The notes: generated by a model from the sequence alone, not told the origin. Counted from the first letter of the stretch, positions 39,617-48,783 are shown. The stretch is DNA of 51,449 nucleotides from CABRXV01 sp900754955 (GCA_902475005.1 CABRXV010000005.1:1-51449); one strand, 5' to 3'. Program-made: numbers and translations.

Positions 39617-40979
39617 TCATCTGCCAGAAGAACTCGCCCAAAAACAGCACCAGGTCAAGCCGCGATACCGAGCAAGCGCGTGCTCCAAGCGCTTGAGCGA
39701 GTACACGCGCTTGCTGCAGGTGATCATTTCCTCCTGCAGCTGCGCGGGCGACAGATTGCGAGGGCGATGGACAACGCAGTCGTTGTATAGGTTCCAGTCC
39801 TTATGAAGCAGGGCGTCTTCATATTCGCGATATGCCGGCGTTCCGGGGACAAAGTACATGGACTGCAGCAGAATGCCGCGGATGTCGTTGTCGATGACGA
39901 AATCCGCCACGCGCCTGCCGATACCGAGCTGATTGCTCTCGGCACCGAAAATAAACAGCCCGCGTACGCGCATGCCGTGCGCCTGGATGTTGCGGATTGA
40001 GGCGATGATGTCGTTGCGCGTGCTCTTCTTGTGGAACTCCTCGAACGCCTCATCGTCAATGAACTCGATACCCATCGACAGCTCGGCGAACCCCGCGCGC
40101 ACCAGCATGTCGAGCATCTCGTTGTCGAAGCCGACCTCGTAACGTGCTTGCACGGTGAAGCGGTAGTCGATATCCGAATCGATGATCGCCTGGAGTACGC
40201 GCAGCGCCCAGGCGCGATCGGCGAAGAAGTTGTCATCGGTGATCCACAGCATCTTAGCGATACGGTGGTGTCCCTCGTCATGGAAGGCGATGGTGCGGCG
40301 AATGTCCTCCACGACGCTTTCGGGCGGACGCGTGCACCTTGTGTCCGTAGAGCCCGACGAGCGCACAGTAGTCGCAATTGTGCGGGCACCCGCGCGAGGC
40401 ATGCACCTGCCCCCAGATGGTGTTGTGGCCCGCCATCTTCCGGTAGTTGTAGAGCAGATTGCAGTCGGGAATCGTGTCGATGTCGTGCGGAACGGGGGCG
40501 AATCCCGGCGAATGCAGCTTGCCATCTTCAACCCACGCGATGCCCTCGAATTCCGGCTTTCCGCCCCTCTCAAGTGCGTCGATGAGCTCCAGAATCGTTT
40601 CGTCGCCTTCTCCCAGCAAAACGTAATCGGCATGCAGCGCCGCCTCTTCGGGGCACATGCTCGCGTGGAGTCCTCCGATGACGACGACCGCGTCCGATTC
40701 CCGCCTTACCCTGTCGGCGAGTGCGTAACATCGGGGAGCCGCAAACGTGAACGCGCCGAGGAAGACGACATCTGCATCGAGCACGTCGTCCCAGATAATG
40801 TGTGAGATGGATTCGCTGTACATGAACGTGTCGGGGATGCGCTCATGTACGATCGTTGCCAGCGTGAGTAGGCCGACGGAAGGCGTTCGGATGTAGCGAT
40901 CGTACACGAAAAGGTTGATCGGGGTGCGGCGGTACGGCGGAGCACCGGGCTCCAGAAAACGAACCTTGCGCACCTGCAT
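39617..40979 (-). pseudogene. Frameshifted B12-binding radical SAM protein
   Basis: One gene in two frames. The N-terminal part (from ATG 40979, AAGGGG upstream) is a B12-binding domain (VVVIGGLHASMCPEEA) leading into the radical SAM motif CPHNCDYC. After GLYGHKV the frame breaks near 40325; the reading continues in another frame as RPPESVVEDIRRT and runs through WITDDNFF, ELSMGIEF and GLFIFG to the stop at 39617. A one-base insertion (or two-base deletion) restores about 450 continuous residues. It may be a real mutation or a sequencing error. The substrate of this radical SAM/B12 class cannot be read. Confidence 0.85.
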
Positions 40980-41862
40980 ATGCGCCCCTTCCCGCGCGTC
41001 TGCCTTTCGTCGTTATTGTACAGTGGGAAGCAGGAAGCCTCTGAGGAAGATACGCACCCTTTCACCTGCTCTTCGGTGACAAGTGGACAGGTCATTTGTC
41101 ATCGCGAACTTGACGATCGCACCGCGCATCGACCTACCGTCCGCCGCCGCCCAGCCGCTTCCGATAGATCGCCCATGCGGCAACCATCAGCACGATAGCG
41201 TACACCCCCATCACCGCGAGACGCGCCGACGACGCTTTCCTAGCGTCATCCGGAACGCGATCGCCGTACCCCCCATGACAAGTGGACAGGTCGTTTGCGT
41301 CATTTGCTTGCTTTCGTTGCCGCTGCTGGTGGCGAATGGCCTGTTCGCTCATCACCATCGGTTGTTTTTCGAATGCCAGCCGTTCGTCGCATTCCGCCAT
41401 AGCCGAGCGGTTGGATCCTGCGAACCAGTTGGAGATTCCGCAGGCGGCGTTCGCACGGTATCGTTAGGGATATCGCAATCAGCGGCGGCTCGAAGGGGGA
41501 GGACGCAGCCATGAGATATCGCACACTGGGAAAAGGCGGCTGCGTCGGAAATAGTCGCCGTGAGATGCGCGATGGAAAGCTGCACGTTTGGCTTCGCCGA
41601 CGCCTGGGAGGAGGCATGGGCCTGTCCTGCTGACATCCTGCTGGGAATTAACGCCGCACGGTCAAACCGCGCTCTCGCCTGCCAAGCAGCACCGAGGTGG
41701 GTTGCTCCTGCTCCTTCCCTGTTGCCAACGTTCTCTGTCGGTAAGTGTCATCTGGTTCTGTATAGCATCTTTGGCGGCGTTCCCGGATTAACTGGGATAA
41801 TTGCACTACCAGTTATTGCCGTTCTACCTGCTCTTATTAAAAAACAGAGAGATAAAACCTTG
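40980..41862. other. Decayed spacer with gene remnants and two palindrome copies
   Basis: No intact gene. Palindrome copies lie at 41078-41100 and 41277-41299. Between them the minus strand still encodes a membrane-helix end (VYAIVLMVAAWAIYRKRL, stop near 41134), cut off by the second copy. At 41511 a GGGGGAGGA site and ATG begin MRYRTLGKGG, the exact start of aldo/keto reductases, but the frame then loses all similarity and stops at 41633. Past 41740 the base composition turns AT-rich, with a hydrophobic fragment (LTGIIALPVIAVLPAL) of unknown origin. Confidence 0.6.
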
Positions 41863-41890
41863 GATTTATCCGGATAAGCTCGGATAAATC
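41863..41890. terminator. Hairpin at the end of the AlbA_2 gene
   Basis: GATTTATCCG (41863-41872) and its exact complement (41881-41890) with an 8-base loop, 9 bp past the stop of the minus-strand AlbA_2 gene. The AT-rich stem is unlike the surrounding DNA. Confidence 0.6.
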
Positions 41891-41899
41891 TGACATCCG

Positions 41900-43567
41900 C
41901 TATCCGAGGCTCCACCCACGGTTTTCGCCCTTCGGCTCGTATTTGATTTCATGATCTCGGCTCAATTGGGCGAGAAGGTTTTTCACTTTGTTCCGCTTTT
42001 GCTCCTCGGTGAGTTCAGTGGAGAGTGCGGGAAACACTACGGCGTCAATCTGCGGGCGGCTTGCCAGACCCTGCCTCCTCAAATAGTCAGTGATGAGGGC
42101 ACGGCAATATTCGTCCGATTGCCCCCGCGCCTGCAAATAGTTCGCTTGCGTTCCCGTCGCTTTTGCGACGGATGCTGCCACCCGTAAATGAGGCCTCCGC
42201 CCTTCGACCAACTTCTTGCTGCGTAAGCGGCGAATTGCCGCATCCGAAATCGGCCGGCCTTTCTGGACTCGGTCAAGCGCAAGAACGTCTTCGAACGGCA
42301 AGGAGCTGTTTTGCATGAGGAGCTTTGTGTATCCCTCGTCGACAACGCGGCCGTAAATGGTGAGCTTCACTTCGCCAGGGTTATTGAGATCGTAATCGGG
42401 GAGGGGCAGGTAGCGGCTTGCCTGCGAGCGATTCATGCGTTCGATTCCGTACCCTAGGTGGTCGATCATGTTCAGCTGGGTCATGGCATGGACCAGGGAA
42501 GGGTTTCTGTAGTGGCGGGGCACATGCCCTTCAAGGGCGTAATCGTCGGGGTCTCCCTCGAAGAACGAGCCGACGCTGGTGAATTCGAGCTTGTCGGGGT
42601 ATTCGATGACGCTGATCCTCGAGTACTTCGAATAATCCTGATGGGCGATGCAATTGTGTATCGCCTCGAGAACGCTGCTCTGGTCGTACTTTTCCACTTC
42701 GCGTTGGATGAGCTCGTCTGGAGGCAAAAGGCGGATTTTGATGTTGCGGATGCGCGAATAGAGCTGGGTTGTGGCGAGGATGAAGGGAATCGAGAAATGC
42801 TCGTACGCGGATTCTTGTCCGACGAGCTTCCAGGTCAACTCCGCCATGAGAGGGTTGAGCAGATAGGCCGATTCTGGGCTTCCCAAGAGCAGCACGCACG
42901 CGCGGGTAATGCCCTTTTTCGTCATGAGGCCGACGTGCCTGAGGAACTGCTCGTCGCTCCACGACTCGATTTCCTCAGCCGATATGCGAGAAGAGTTGCG
43001 CTCGACGAACGCTCTGCGAGCCACCGACAGCGCCTCTCGAGAGAGGTCCGAGATGTCGGCGTCCTCCACGATCTGAGCCGTCCAATCCAGAAGGTGCCCC
43101 TGGCCTCGGATCGCATCGAGCTTGTCGAGGGAGAGATGGGTGAGGTTCTCGCCTGCGCGAGCATACCAATGCCCTTTCCACGCAATAGGCATACCCTTCG
43201 GAGCTGCTGGTATCTCCAGCATGACGACGCGGCCATTCGGATGGTCGACCACCCGAATGCTTCGAAAAGTCATGCTCGGATCCGCCCCTTCGTTGACTTG
43301 CCTTTTCAAGCCGTCAAGGCGCTTTGGGTCGGTTCGATAGTTCGTCCCGACGACCTCCCTCGTCTTATTCCTAACTCCGAATACGAGCCATCCCGAAGGA
43401 ACATCAGAGAGGTTCGCCTCGTTGCTCAATGCAGAAACGTAGCGGCCTATTCTGTCCGTATCGAAATCGTTGCTCGCCTCTTTGAACTCAACGGTCTCGT
43501 CTTCCCAGTTCTGAATGAGGGCGTCAAGCAGTGCAACGTTGCTCTCGTTTGATGACAGTTTTGCCAT
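41900..43567 (-). CDS. AlbA_2/Schlafen-type ATP-binding transcriptional regulator
   Basis: 555 residues from ATG 43567, with TTGGAGG upstream. The N-terminal AlbA_2 domain is clear (ETVEFKEASNDF, then GWLVFGVRNKTREVVG). A central ATPase-like region has AIHNCIAHQDYSKYSRI and a short GYGIERM, as in HATPase_c_4 proteins of COG2865. The C-terminus has a winged-helix-like segment (GRPISDAAIRRLRSKKLVEGR). Such proteins are called transcriptional regulators, but some act in phage defence. It stands alone; the flanking DNA is decayed on one side and GC-rich leader DNA on the other, which suggests a foreign or accessory gene. Confidence 0.88.
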   Translation of the reverse strand: MAKLSSNESNVALLDALIQNWEDETVEFKEASNDFDTDRIGRYVSALSNEANLSDVPSGWLVFGVRNKTREVVGTNYRTDPKRLDGLKRQVNEGADPSMTFRSIRVVDHPNGRVVMLEIPAAPKGMPIAWKGHWYARAGENLTHLSLDKLDAIRGQGHLLDWTAQIVEDADISDLSREALSVARRAFVERNSSRISAEEIESWSDEQFLRHVGLMTKKGITRACVLLLGSPESAYLLNPLMAELTWKLVGQESAYEHFSIPFILATTQLYSRIRNIKIRLLPPDELIQREVEKYDQSSVLEAIHNCIAHQDYSKYSRISVIEYPDKLEFTSVGSFFEGDPDDYALEGHVPRHYRNPSLVHAMTQLNMIDHLGYGIERMNRSQASRYLPLPDYDLNNPGEVKLTIYGRVVDEGYTKLLMQNSSLPFEDVLALDRVQKGRPISDAAIRRLRSKKLVEGRRPHLRVAASVAKATGTQANYLQARGQSDEYCRALITDYLRRQGLASRPQIDAVVFPALSTELTEEQKRNKVKNLLAQLSRDHEIKYEPKGENRGWSLG

Positions 43568-43826
43568 ACGATCCTCCAAGCCTTCGACTGCCAGACGCTG
43601 TCACCTTAGCTATCGCTGCCGAAGCTCTCCGAGCGATGCGTTCTTCGGATCTGATCCGAATTCCTAGTGCCCGTTACATTTTAACAGCGTCTGCCAGCTT
43701 CCCTTCCCGCACTCCCGTTTCTACGACATCGCTGTATCGGGAGGGGAACCCTGGCACATGCCATCTTCGCACGTAGGCTTGACGGCGCAACGCTCACCTC
43801 GCGAGCTTCGCGCGGGACGGAGCCCG

Positions 43827-43855
43827 TTGACACGCCATGTCCGAAGCGGTACCGT
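43827..43855 (+). promoter_or_regulatory. Promoter of the MATE gene
   Basis: TTGACA (43827-43832) and TACCGT (43850-43855) are separated by 17 bp. The start of transcription should be near 43862, leaving a leader of about 280 bases. In 43568-43826 nothing else is recognised. Confidence 0.55.
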
Positions 43856-43861
43856 TGCCGC

Positions 43862-44142
43862 CGACAGCGAATCCGAGACGGAAGGCGCGCGATGAGGCCG
43901 CTCTGCATTGGAGGAGCCCTGGGCACGGCCGCCGACGAGGCAGCGCGCAGGGCGTGAGATAGGGAAGAGTCGTCGGCGCGGGGCGCGGGGCGAAAGCCAC
44001 CGGGCCTGACGCGCCGTGCCTTGATCGGAAGACGCCGCGGGCCCTCGTCCGCGGCGTCTTCGCGTTCCGGGGACCCGGGGCGCGGCAGGAAAGGCGGCCG
44101 CAGGGCGCGCCGCTTCCGTCCGGATTCGAAAGGCATTCACCT
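43862..44142 (+). ncRNA. Long structured leader of the MATE gene, possible riboswitch
   Basis: About 280 GC-rich bases with no supportable coding frame. A perfect 13-bp stem, GAAGACGCCGCGG (44028-44040) with its complement (44049-44061), resembles an intrinsic terminator or attenuator hairpin without a T tract. Upstream, AGGGAAGAG (about 43961) and AAAGCCACCGGGCCTGAC (about 43993) recall the 3' half of cobalamin riboswitches, but the 5' half was not matched. A structured control element is likely; its class is open. Confidence 0.45.
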
Positions 44143-45495
44143 ATGTCAACCCACGCGTTCTTCGCCGAGGGCTCCCTGCCCCGGCGCATGGCATCCTTCT
44201 CGGCGCCCCTCGTGGCCGCCAACCTCCTCCAGTACCTCTATCTGTTCGTCGACATGGCCATAGTCGGCCACGTCCTGGGCGAGACGGCTCTCGTCTCGGT
44301 GAGCAACGCCTCGTCGGTCGCCTTCGTCATCAGCTCCGTTGTGATCGGCCTCACGGCCGGGGGCGGGGCAGTCGTCGCGCGGCGCGCCGGTGCCGCCGAC
44401 ATCCCCGGGCAGCGCAGGGCCTTCGCCGCCCTCCTCGCCGTCTGCGCGGCGTTCTCGGCAGCCATCGCTGCGGCGAGTGTTCTCGGCGCCAGCCCACTGT
44501 TCTGCGCCATGGGCGTGCCGGTGGAGGCGGCGGCGGACGCCGTCTCCTACATCCGCATCGTCGGCGGGGCGTCCTGCTGCTCGTTCCTCATGAACGCCGC
44601 CTGCGCGTTCCTGAAGTCGCAGGGCGACGCGCGCGTCCCGATGCTCGCGATGGCGCTCTCTGCGGCGGGTAACGTCGCGCTCGACCTCCTGCTCGTTGCG
44701 GGGCTCGGTATGGGTATTTCGGGTGCGGCGTGGGCGACGGTCGCCTCGCAGGGAGTCGCCGGCGCGGCGGCCTTTGTCGTCGCCCGCATGCGCTTTTCCG
44801 GCGCCCGCTCCCTCGGTCAGTCCCTGCACGGCGCGAGGAAGGATTCTCTCGAAGTGCTTCGCCTGGGAGTGCCGGGCGCCGTGCAGCAGGCGGTCATCAA
44901 CGTCTCCTACGTGGTCGTGACCGCCATTCTGAACTCGTGCGGAGCAGATGTGGCCGCAGCGGCGGGCGTGGGCCTCAAGGCGAGCACCCTCGCGGGTCTT
45001 CCTTGCTGGGCGGTCGGGCAGGCGATCACCACTGCCGCAGCCCAATGTGCAGGTGCCGGCAAGCTGGAACGCGCAGCCGCATCGCTGCGCGTCGGGCTCG
45101 CCCTCGCCGTCGTCGTGACGCTCGCCATGCAGGCCATCATCCAGGCCTTCGCTCCGCAGCTCGTCGCCGCGCTTGGCGCGCAAACGCCTGGCGTTGTGGA
45201 AACGGCGGTTCTCTACTTGAGGATCACCTGCAGCGTGAACGGCATCTTCTACGCGACGATGTACGCCTTCGATTCCTTCGCGCTCGCCGTGGGGGCGCCG
45301 AAGGTGGTGCTCGCGAACTCGCTTGCGGACGCCTTCGTCGGCAGGGTCGGCCTCGCCGTCCTGCTGGGTGCGGCGGGGTTCGGCTATGTTGGAGTCTTCG
45401 CCGCGCAGGCTGCTTCCCCCGTGCTTCCGTCCGTCGTTGGCGCGCTGTATGCCTGCCATTGGGTGCGGAGATGTGTTTCCGACTGCCGTCGCTGA
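44143..45495 (+). CDS. MATE-family efflux transporter
   Basis: 450 residues with about twelve helices in two similar halves, the MATE layout. Marks include VDMAIVGHVLGETALVSVS early in helix 1-2, and in each half the helix pair with LxxxSQG/NALDLLL character (FLKSQGDARVPM, NVALDLLLVAG). MATE pumps export drugs or metabolites against Na+ or H+. ATG 44143 has AAAGG 9 bases upstream. The long leader suggests ligand control. Confidence 0.92.
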   Translation: MSTHAFFAEGSLPRRMASFSAPLVAANLLQYLYLFVDMAIVGHVLGETALVSVSNASSVAFVISSVVIGLTAGGGAVVARRAGAADIPGQRRAFAALLAVCAAFSAAIAAASVLGASPLFCAMGVPVEAAADAVSYIRIVGGASCCSFLMNAACAFLKSQGDARVPMLAMALSAAGNVALDLLLVAGLGMGISGAAWATVASQGVAGAAAFVVARMRFSGARSLGQSLHGARKDSLEVLRLGVPGAVQQAVINVSYVVVTAILNSCGADVAAAAGVGLKASTLAGLPCWAVGQAITTAAAQCAGAGKLERAAASLRVGLALAVVVTLAMQAIIQAFAPQLVAALGAQTPGVVETAVLYLRITCSVNGIFYATMYAFDSFALAVGAPKVVLANSLADAFVGRVGLAVLLGAAGFGYVGVFAAQAASPVLPSVVGALYACHWVRRCVSDCRR

Positions 45496-45512
45496 CGGCG
45501 GGGCGAAGCCGT

Positions 45513-46316
45513 TCATCCCGAAAGTCCGAACGGTGCGGCATCCTCCAGATCGAACATGTCGGATGCGAACGAAAGCCACTCGTCAGGGCGGTAGACCGCC
45601 AGGGTTCCGTGGCTGCATCCCTTCGCCTCGCGCACGCGGCAGCGCGGGGCCTTGGAGGCGAGCAGGCGGGCTGATTCCTTCACGCAGCGCATTTCGCGCT
45701 CTCCGTACCAGAACTCGATGTCTGCGCCCGACGCTCCGACCGCATCCTTCAGCTGGTACGATCCCATGTAGGTGCGGTACATGGTCCGCAGCGCCCTGCG
45801 GCTCAGGCGCGGCATGTCCTCGACGTAGCGCCTTTCCAGCTCGGGAGGGAACCGCATCTCGTCCGGGAAGAACGTCCTGAGCGCCCACATCTGCAGACGG
45901 CAGGCGGCCCTGCCGAACATGAGCGGCCAGAGAAGCGTCGCGCAGGTGGAGCACACCTTCGCCATGGCGGGCTGCGGGATGCAGAGCGCTCCGTCCACGA
46001 TCGCGCGCCGCGCCACGTCGGGTCGCTGCCCCAGCATCTCCATGACGATCTGACCGCCCAGCGAGACCCCTCCTAGCAGAAAGAGCTCGCCGCCGCACCG
46101 CGCTTCGACGTACTCGAGCAGCTTGTGCGCCTCGTCCTCGGTGGAGACATACTCCTCCCCGCACTCCTCCGCGTGTCCGTCGAGCGTGGGTAGGATCACG
46201 CGGAACCGCCCCTCCAGGGCGCGCGCCTGCCGAAGGAAGCTCCACCAGGCGTTGCCGGCGCCGTGGATGAGCATCACGGCGGGGTTACGCGGGTCGCCGA
46301 ACTCGTGGAAATTCAC
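45513..46316 (-). CDS. Alpha/beta hydrolase
   Basis: 267 residues. The oxyanion segment is MLIHGAGNAWWSF (about 15-27), the nucleophile elbow is GGVSLGGQ with Ser at about 84, and the catalytic His is in CSHGTLAVY near the C-terminus. The substrate is unknown; an esterase or lactonase is possible. Its GTG start overlaps the end of the HTH regulator by 4 bases (GTGA), so both are one operon. It is convergent with the MATE gene. Confidence 0.88.
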   Translation of the reverse strand: MNFHEFGDPRNPAVMLIHGAGNAWWSFLRQARALEGRFRVILPTLDGHAEECGEEYVSTEDEAHKLLEYVEARCGGELFLLGGVSLGGQIVMEMLGQRPDVARRAIVDGALCIPQPAMAKVCSTCATLLWPLMFGRAACRLQMWALRTFFPDEMRFPPELERRYVEDMPRLSRRALRTMYRTYMGSYQLKDAVGASGADIEFWYGEREMRCVKESARLLASKAPRCRVREAKGCSHGTLAVYRPDEWLSFASDMFDLEDAAPFGLSG

Positions 46317-46843
46317 CGTCCACCCTCCTCGTCCTCCGCGCTCCCTTCGGGCGGTGCGGAGACGATCGCGAGGGTTCGCAGGCGCCTGCCCTCTCCAGCG
46401 GCATTCCCCAGGACCTCACCGATCGCTTCCTTGATGCGGGAAAGCAGTGCGTCGTATTCCTCGTCGGTCGCCCAGAAGCGGGCGGGCTGGAAGAAGACTC
46501 TGTCGGCGGCGAGGTCTGCGCCTTCGTCCGCGAGGTAGGCGTCCATCGCTCCCATCGACTCGAGATGGAGAGCGGCGGAAAGCGCCCGCGCGTCTTGAGG
46601 GGAAGGATGCATCACTCGCGGTGACGGCACGTACGTTTTCTCCGTTGCCCCGCGCACCCGTCTCGTTTGCGCCACCTCGATGGCGCCGCCCTCTTCGAGG
46701 GTCTTGACGTGCCGGTAGGCGGTAGCGCGGGGCACATCATCCATGGCCGCGGCTATCTCTTTTGCCGTGGCTTTGCCCGTCGCGCGCAGATGCTGCAGCA
46801 CCCTGAGCCGCACGGGGTGGAGCACGAGCTCGTTCCAGTCCAT
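46313..46843 (-). CDS. ArsR-like helix-turn-helix regulator
   Basis: 176 residues from ATG 46843. The N-terminal winged helix reads HPVRLRVLQHLRATGKATAKE, split here as HPVRLRVLQHL and MDDVPRATAYRHVKTLEE, then GAIEVAQTRRVRG as the wing. The C-terminal half has ALSAALHLESMGAMDAYLADE, seen in regulators with this HTH type that bind an unknown ligand. It overlaps the hydrolase gene and probably controls itself and the hydrolase through the palindrome at 46860. Confidence 0.85.
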   Translation of the reverse strand: MDWNELVLHPVRLRVLQHLRATGKATAKEIAAAMDDVPRATAYRHVKTLEEGGAIEVAQTRRVRGATEKTYVPSPRVMHPSPQDARALSAALHLESMGAMDAYLADEGADLAADRVFFQPARFWATDEEYDALLSRIKEAIGEVLGNAAGEGRRLRTLAIVSAPPEGSAEDEEGGR

Positions 46844-46859
46844 GTCGCTTCTCTCTATT

Positions 46860-46877
46860 AGTCTCAATAATGAGACT
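46860..46877. promoter_or_regulatory. Operator of the ArsR-like regulator
   Basis: AGTCTCA (46860-46866), ATAA, TGAGACT (46871-46877): perfect 7-bp arms starting 17 bp upstream of the regulator start. An in-frame ATG overlaps it, and the chosen start lies below it. Confidence 0.7.
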
Positions 46878-47082
46878 GATAATAACGGAAGGCGGCGGCT
46901 GCATCAACGTGACGAGGGGGATGCGCTTAAGGGAATCGTTCCCGCGCGCTGTCGCTACGCTAGCAGATCTCCGCCATGGCGAGCCAGGATCGGTGGCTTC
47001 TGCCCACATACGGGAGTCGGAACAGAGCCCCCCAAGCCTTAAGCAACCAGAGCCGCCCTATCCCGCCGCATGATCCAGGGAC

Positions 47083-47469
47083 CTACCTCACGAAGAGTCC
47101 CCCGCTGATCACCCCGTAGGCCACGATCGCGGCGAAGAACGCCAAGACGATGCAGCCGACGATCAGAAACGCCCTCCACGCTGTGCGCAGCGCTGCCTTC
47201 CCTCCCTCCACGTCCGAGTAGATCGAAGAGATCTGCTTCTCGGACTCGTTGAGGGCGCGCACGTCGCCCACGTCGACGCCCTTCACCAGCTCGTCGAGGC
47301 TCATCTCGTAGTAGTCGGACAGAAGGACGAGCTTCTGGAAGTCGGGATAGGATTGTCCGAGCTCCCACTTCGACACCGTTTGCCTCGACACCCCGAGCTC
47401 GTAGCCGAGCTGTTCCTGGGAAAGTCCCTTCCTTCTCCTGAGATCGGCGAGCCTGTCGTTGAAATTCAT
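47083..47469 (-). CDS. XRE-family regulator with C-terminal membrane helix
   Basis: 128 residues. The helix-turn-helix is RLADLRRRKGLSQEQLGYEL, with SRQTVSKWELGQSYPD as its recognition part (about 5-55). A C-terminal hydrophobic helix (IVGCIVLAFFAAIVAYGVI) anchors it to the membrane. ATG 47469 has AAAGGAA upstream. Proteins of this type often sit with a partner that they control. The XRE protein at 48187 has the same two-part design, so the two may be paralogues. Confidence 0.85.
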   Translation of the reverse strand: MNFNDRLADLRRRKGLSQEQLGYELGVSRQTVSKWELGQSYPDFQKLVLLSDYYEMSLDELVKGVDVGDVRALNESEKQISSIYSDVEGGKAALRTAWRAFLIVGCIVLAFFAAIVAYGVISGGLFVR

Positions 47470-47621
47470 GGCGGTTCCTTTCAGTCGATTGCCGAGCCGC
47501 GCCGCATTGGCGCACAGCCATGGAACCGCGAGGGCGGCTCGGGTGCCACCAACGACGGTTGGCAATCTGTCAACCCAAGGCAACATAAGGCAAGGATACG
47601 GCGGCATTTGCGCCCGGCTGC

Positions 47622-48005
47622 CTATCTCCTGGCGATCTCCCGCTGCACGCGCTTCGGCAGCTTGGCGAAGACGAGCTCGTAGCTCATGTCGCAAAGGTCG
47701 AGCACAAGATCCTCGGGGAGATCGGCATCGAGATCGACTGAGATCCACGTGCGCCCGTCGGAGTAGTAGCCGGGCAGGATCGCGTCAGACCATTCGGCGC
47801 GCAGCTCCAGGATGCGGTCGGGGTCGCACTTGAGCGACAGCAGGTGTCGCCCTGCATAGGGCGCTTTGGCGTCGGGCGACGCGACGAACTCGCAGGCGAA
47901 CTGTCCGCCGCCGACCCAGTACACCATCCAGCCCCACTTCTCGTGGAAAGCCTTAGTCGCGCCGGGATGCGAAAGCAGTCGCTTGTCGATCGTCGAAAAC
48001 TCCAT
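47622..48005 (-). CDS. MmcQ/YjbR family protein
   Basis: 127 residues from ATG 48005 with AGGAGGTGG upstream. The MmcQ/YjbR features are the short alpha/beta fold, FACEFVASPDAKAPYAGRHL, LSLKCDPDRILELR and YSDGRTWISVDLDADLPEDL, with the C-terminal SYELVFAKLPKR. These small proteins are called DNA-binding but the role is unknown. It is divergent from the XRE gene, with an inverted repeat in the gap. Confidence 0.85.
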   Translation of the reverse strand: MEFSTIDKRLLSHPGATKAFHEKWGWMVYWVGGGQFACEFVASPDAKAPYAGRHLLSLKCDPDRILELRAEWSDAILPGYYSDGRTWISVDLDADLPEDLVLDLCDMSYELVFAKLPKRVQREIARR

Positions 48006-48087
48006 CGTCCACCTCCTACGCGGCAGTATACCTTGCTGCCACCACCCATTATCGGAAAACCCCAGATCAACGGCGTTGATAAAGACT

Positions 48088-48127
48088 TTTGGCAGGGATG
48101 ATTCCCTCGGTTTCGCCCCCTGCCAAA
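48088..48127. promoter_or_regulatory. Inverted repeat in the MmcQ/XRE divergent region
   Basis: TTTGGCAGGG (48088-48097) and its exact complement (48118-48127) are 20 bases apart. It lies 60 bp before the XRE start; it could be an operator or an mRNA hairpin. Confidence 0.55.
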
Positions 48128-48186
48128 GGGATTGGGTGGTAAAGTTTTCCGCGTTCCGCCACATTTCCGAAACGAAGGGAGCGCCC

Positions 48187-48783
48187 GTGGAGCTTGGGCA
48201 GCACATCAAGGGTCACCGCGCGCGGCTGAGCATGTCCCAGGAGCAGCTGGCCGAGGCGATTTTCGTCTCGCGCCAGACGATCTCGAACTGGGAGACCGAC
48301 CGCACCTACCCCGACGTGCAGAGCCTCCTGCTCCTGAGCAACCTCTTCGAAGTAAGCGTAGACGAGCTGATAAAAGGAGATGTGGAGGAAATGAAGGCAG
48401 TGCTTACCAACGAGGCGAAAAGGCTGAACAAACTCTCGATCGTCGTGATGGTCTGCGGTGGCGCAGCGGTAATCTGGGCGGTGGCGACCGCGCTTCTCGA
48501 CGCGAGCTGGCCAGTGATACTCGTGCCGTCCACCGCGCTCTTCATCCCCGCGGCGGTGGCTGCCGGGATGGCCGAGAAGATCAAGCACGACAACCTGCTG
48601 TTCACCTACCGAGCTGTCGAGGCGTTCATGCGCGGCGAGGATCCCGACGTGGCCAGCGAAGCGAACCGCAGAGCGGGGCGCGCGTGGTGGGGCAAGCTCA
48701 TCGCGAAGACGCTCGTCGCGGCCGCCATCGGCTTCTGCTGCAGCTGGGGACTTTTGAGCATCCTGGGGAAGCTCTTCGGCTAA
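48187..48783 (+). CDS. XRE-family regulator with two membrane helices
   Basis: 198 residues from GTG 48187, which has AAGGGAG 5 bases upstream. The helix-turn-helix (about 5-60) contains SMSQEQLAEAIFVSRQTISNW and ends DELIKGD. Two to three hydrophobic helices follow (about 88-105, 108-130 and near the C-terminus GFCCSWGLLSILGKL). The form is a membrane-anchored repressor, like the one at 47083. It is followed 81 bp later by DUF6440, possibly in one unit. Confidence 0.85.
   Translation: MELGQHIKGHRARLSMSQEQLAEAIFVSRQTISNWETDRTYPDVQSLLLLSNLFEVSVDELIKGDVEEMKAVLTNEAKRLNKLSIVVMVCGGAAVIWAVATALLDASWPVILVPSTALFIPAAVAAGMAEKIKHDNLLFTYRAVEAFMRGEDPDVASEANRRAGRAWWGKLIAKTLVAAAIGFCCSWGLLSILGKLFG

Noticed and set aside
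10262..41299. Repeated palindrome as CRISPR repeats
   Set aside because: Copies are scattered over 31 kb with no regular spacers and no cas genes.
43862..44061. Firm cobalamin riboswitch call before the MATE gene
   Set aside because: Only short 3'-half words resemble it; the conserved 5' core was not found.
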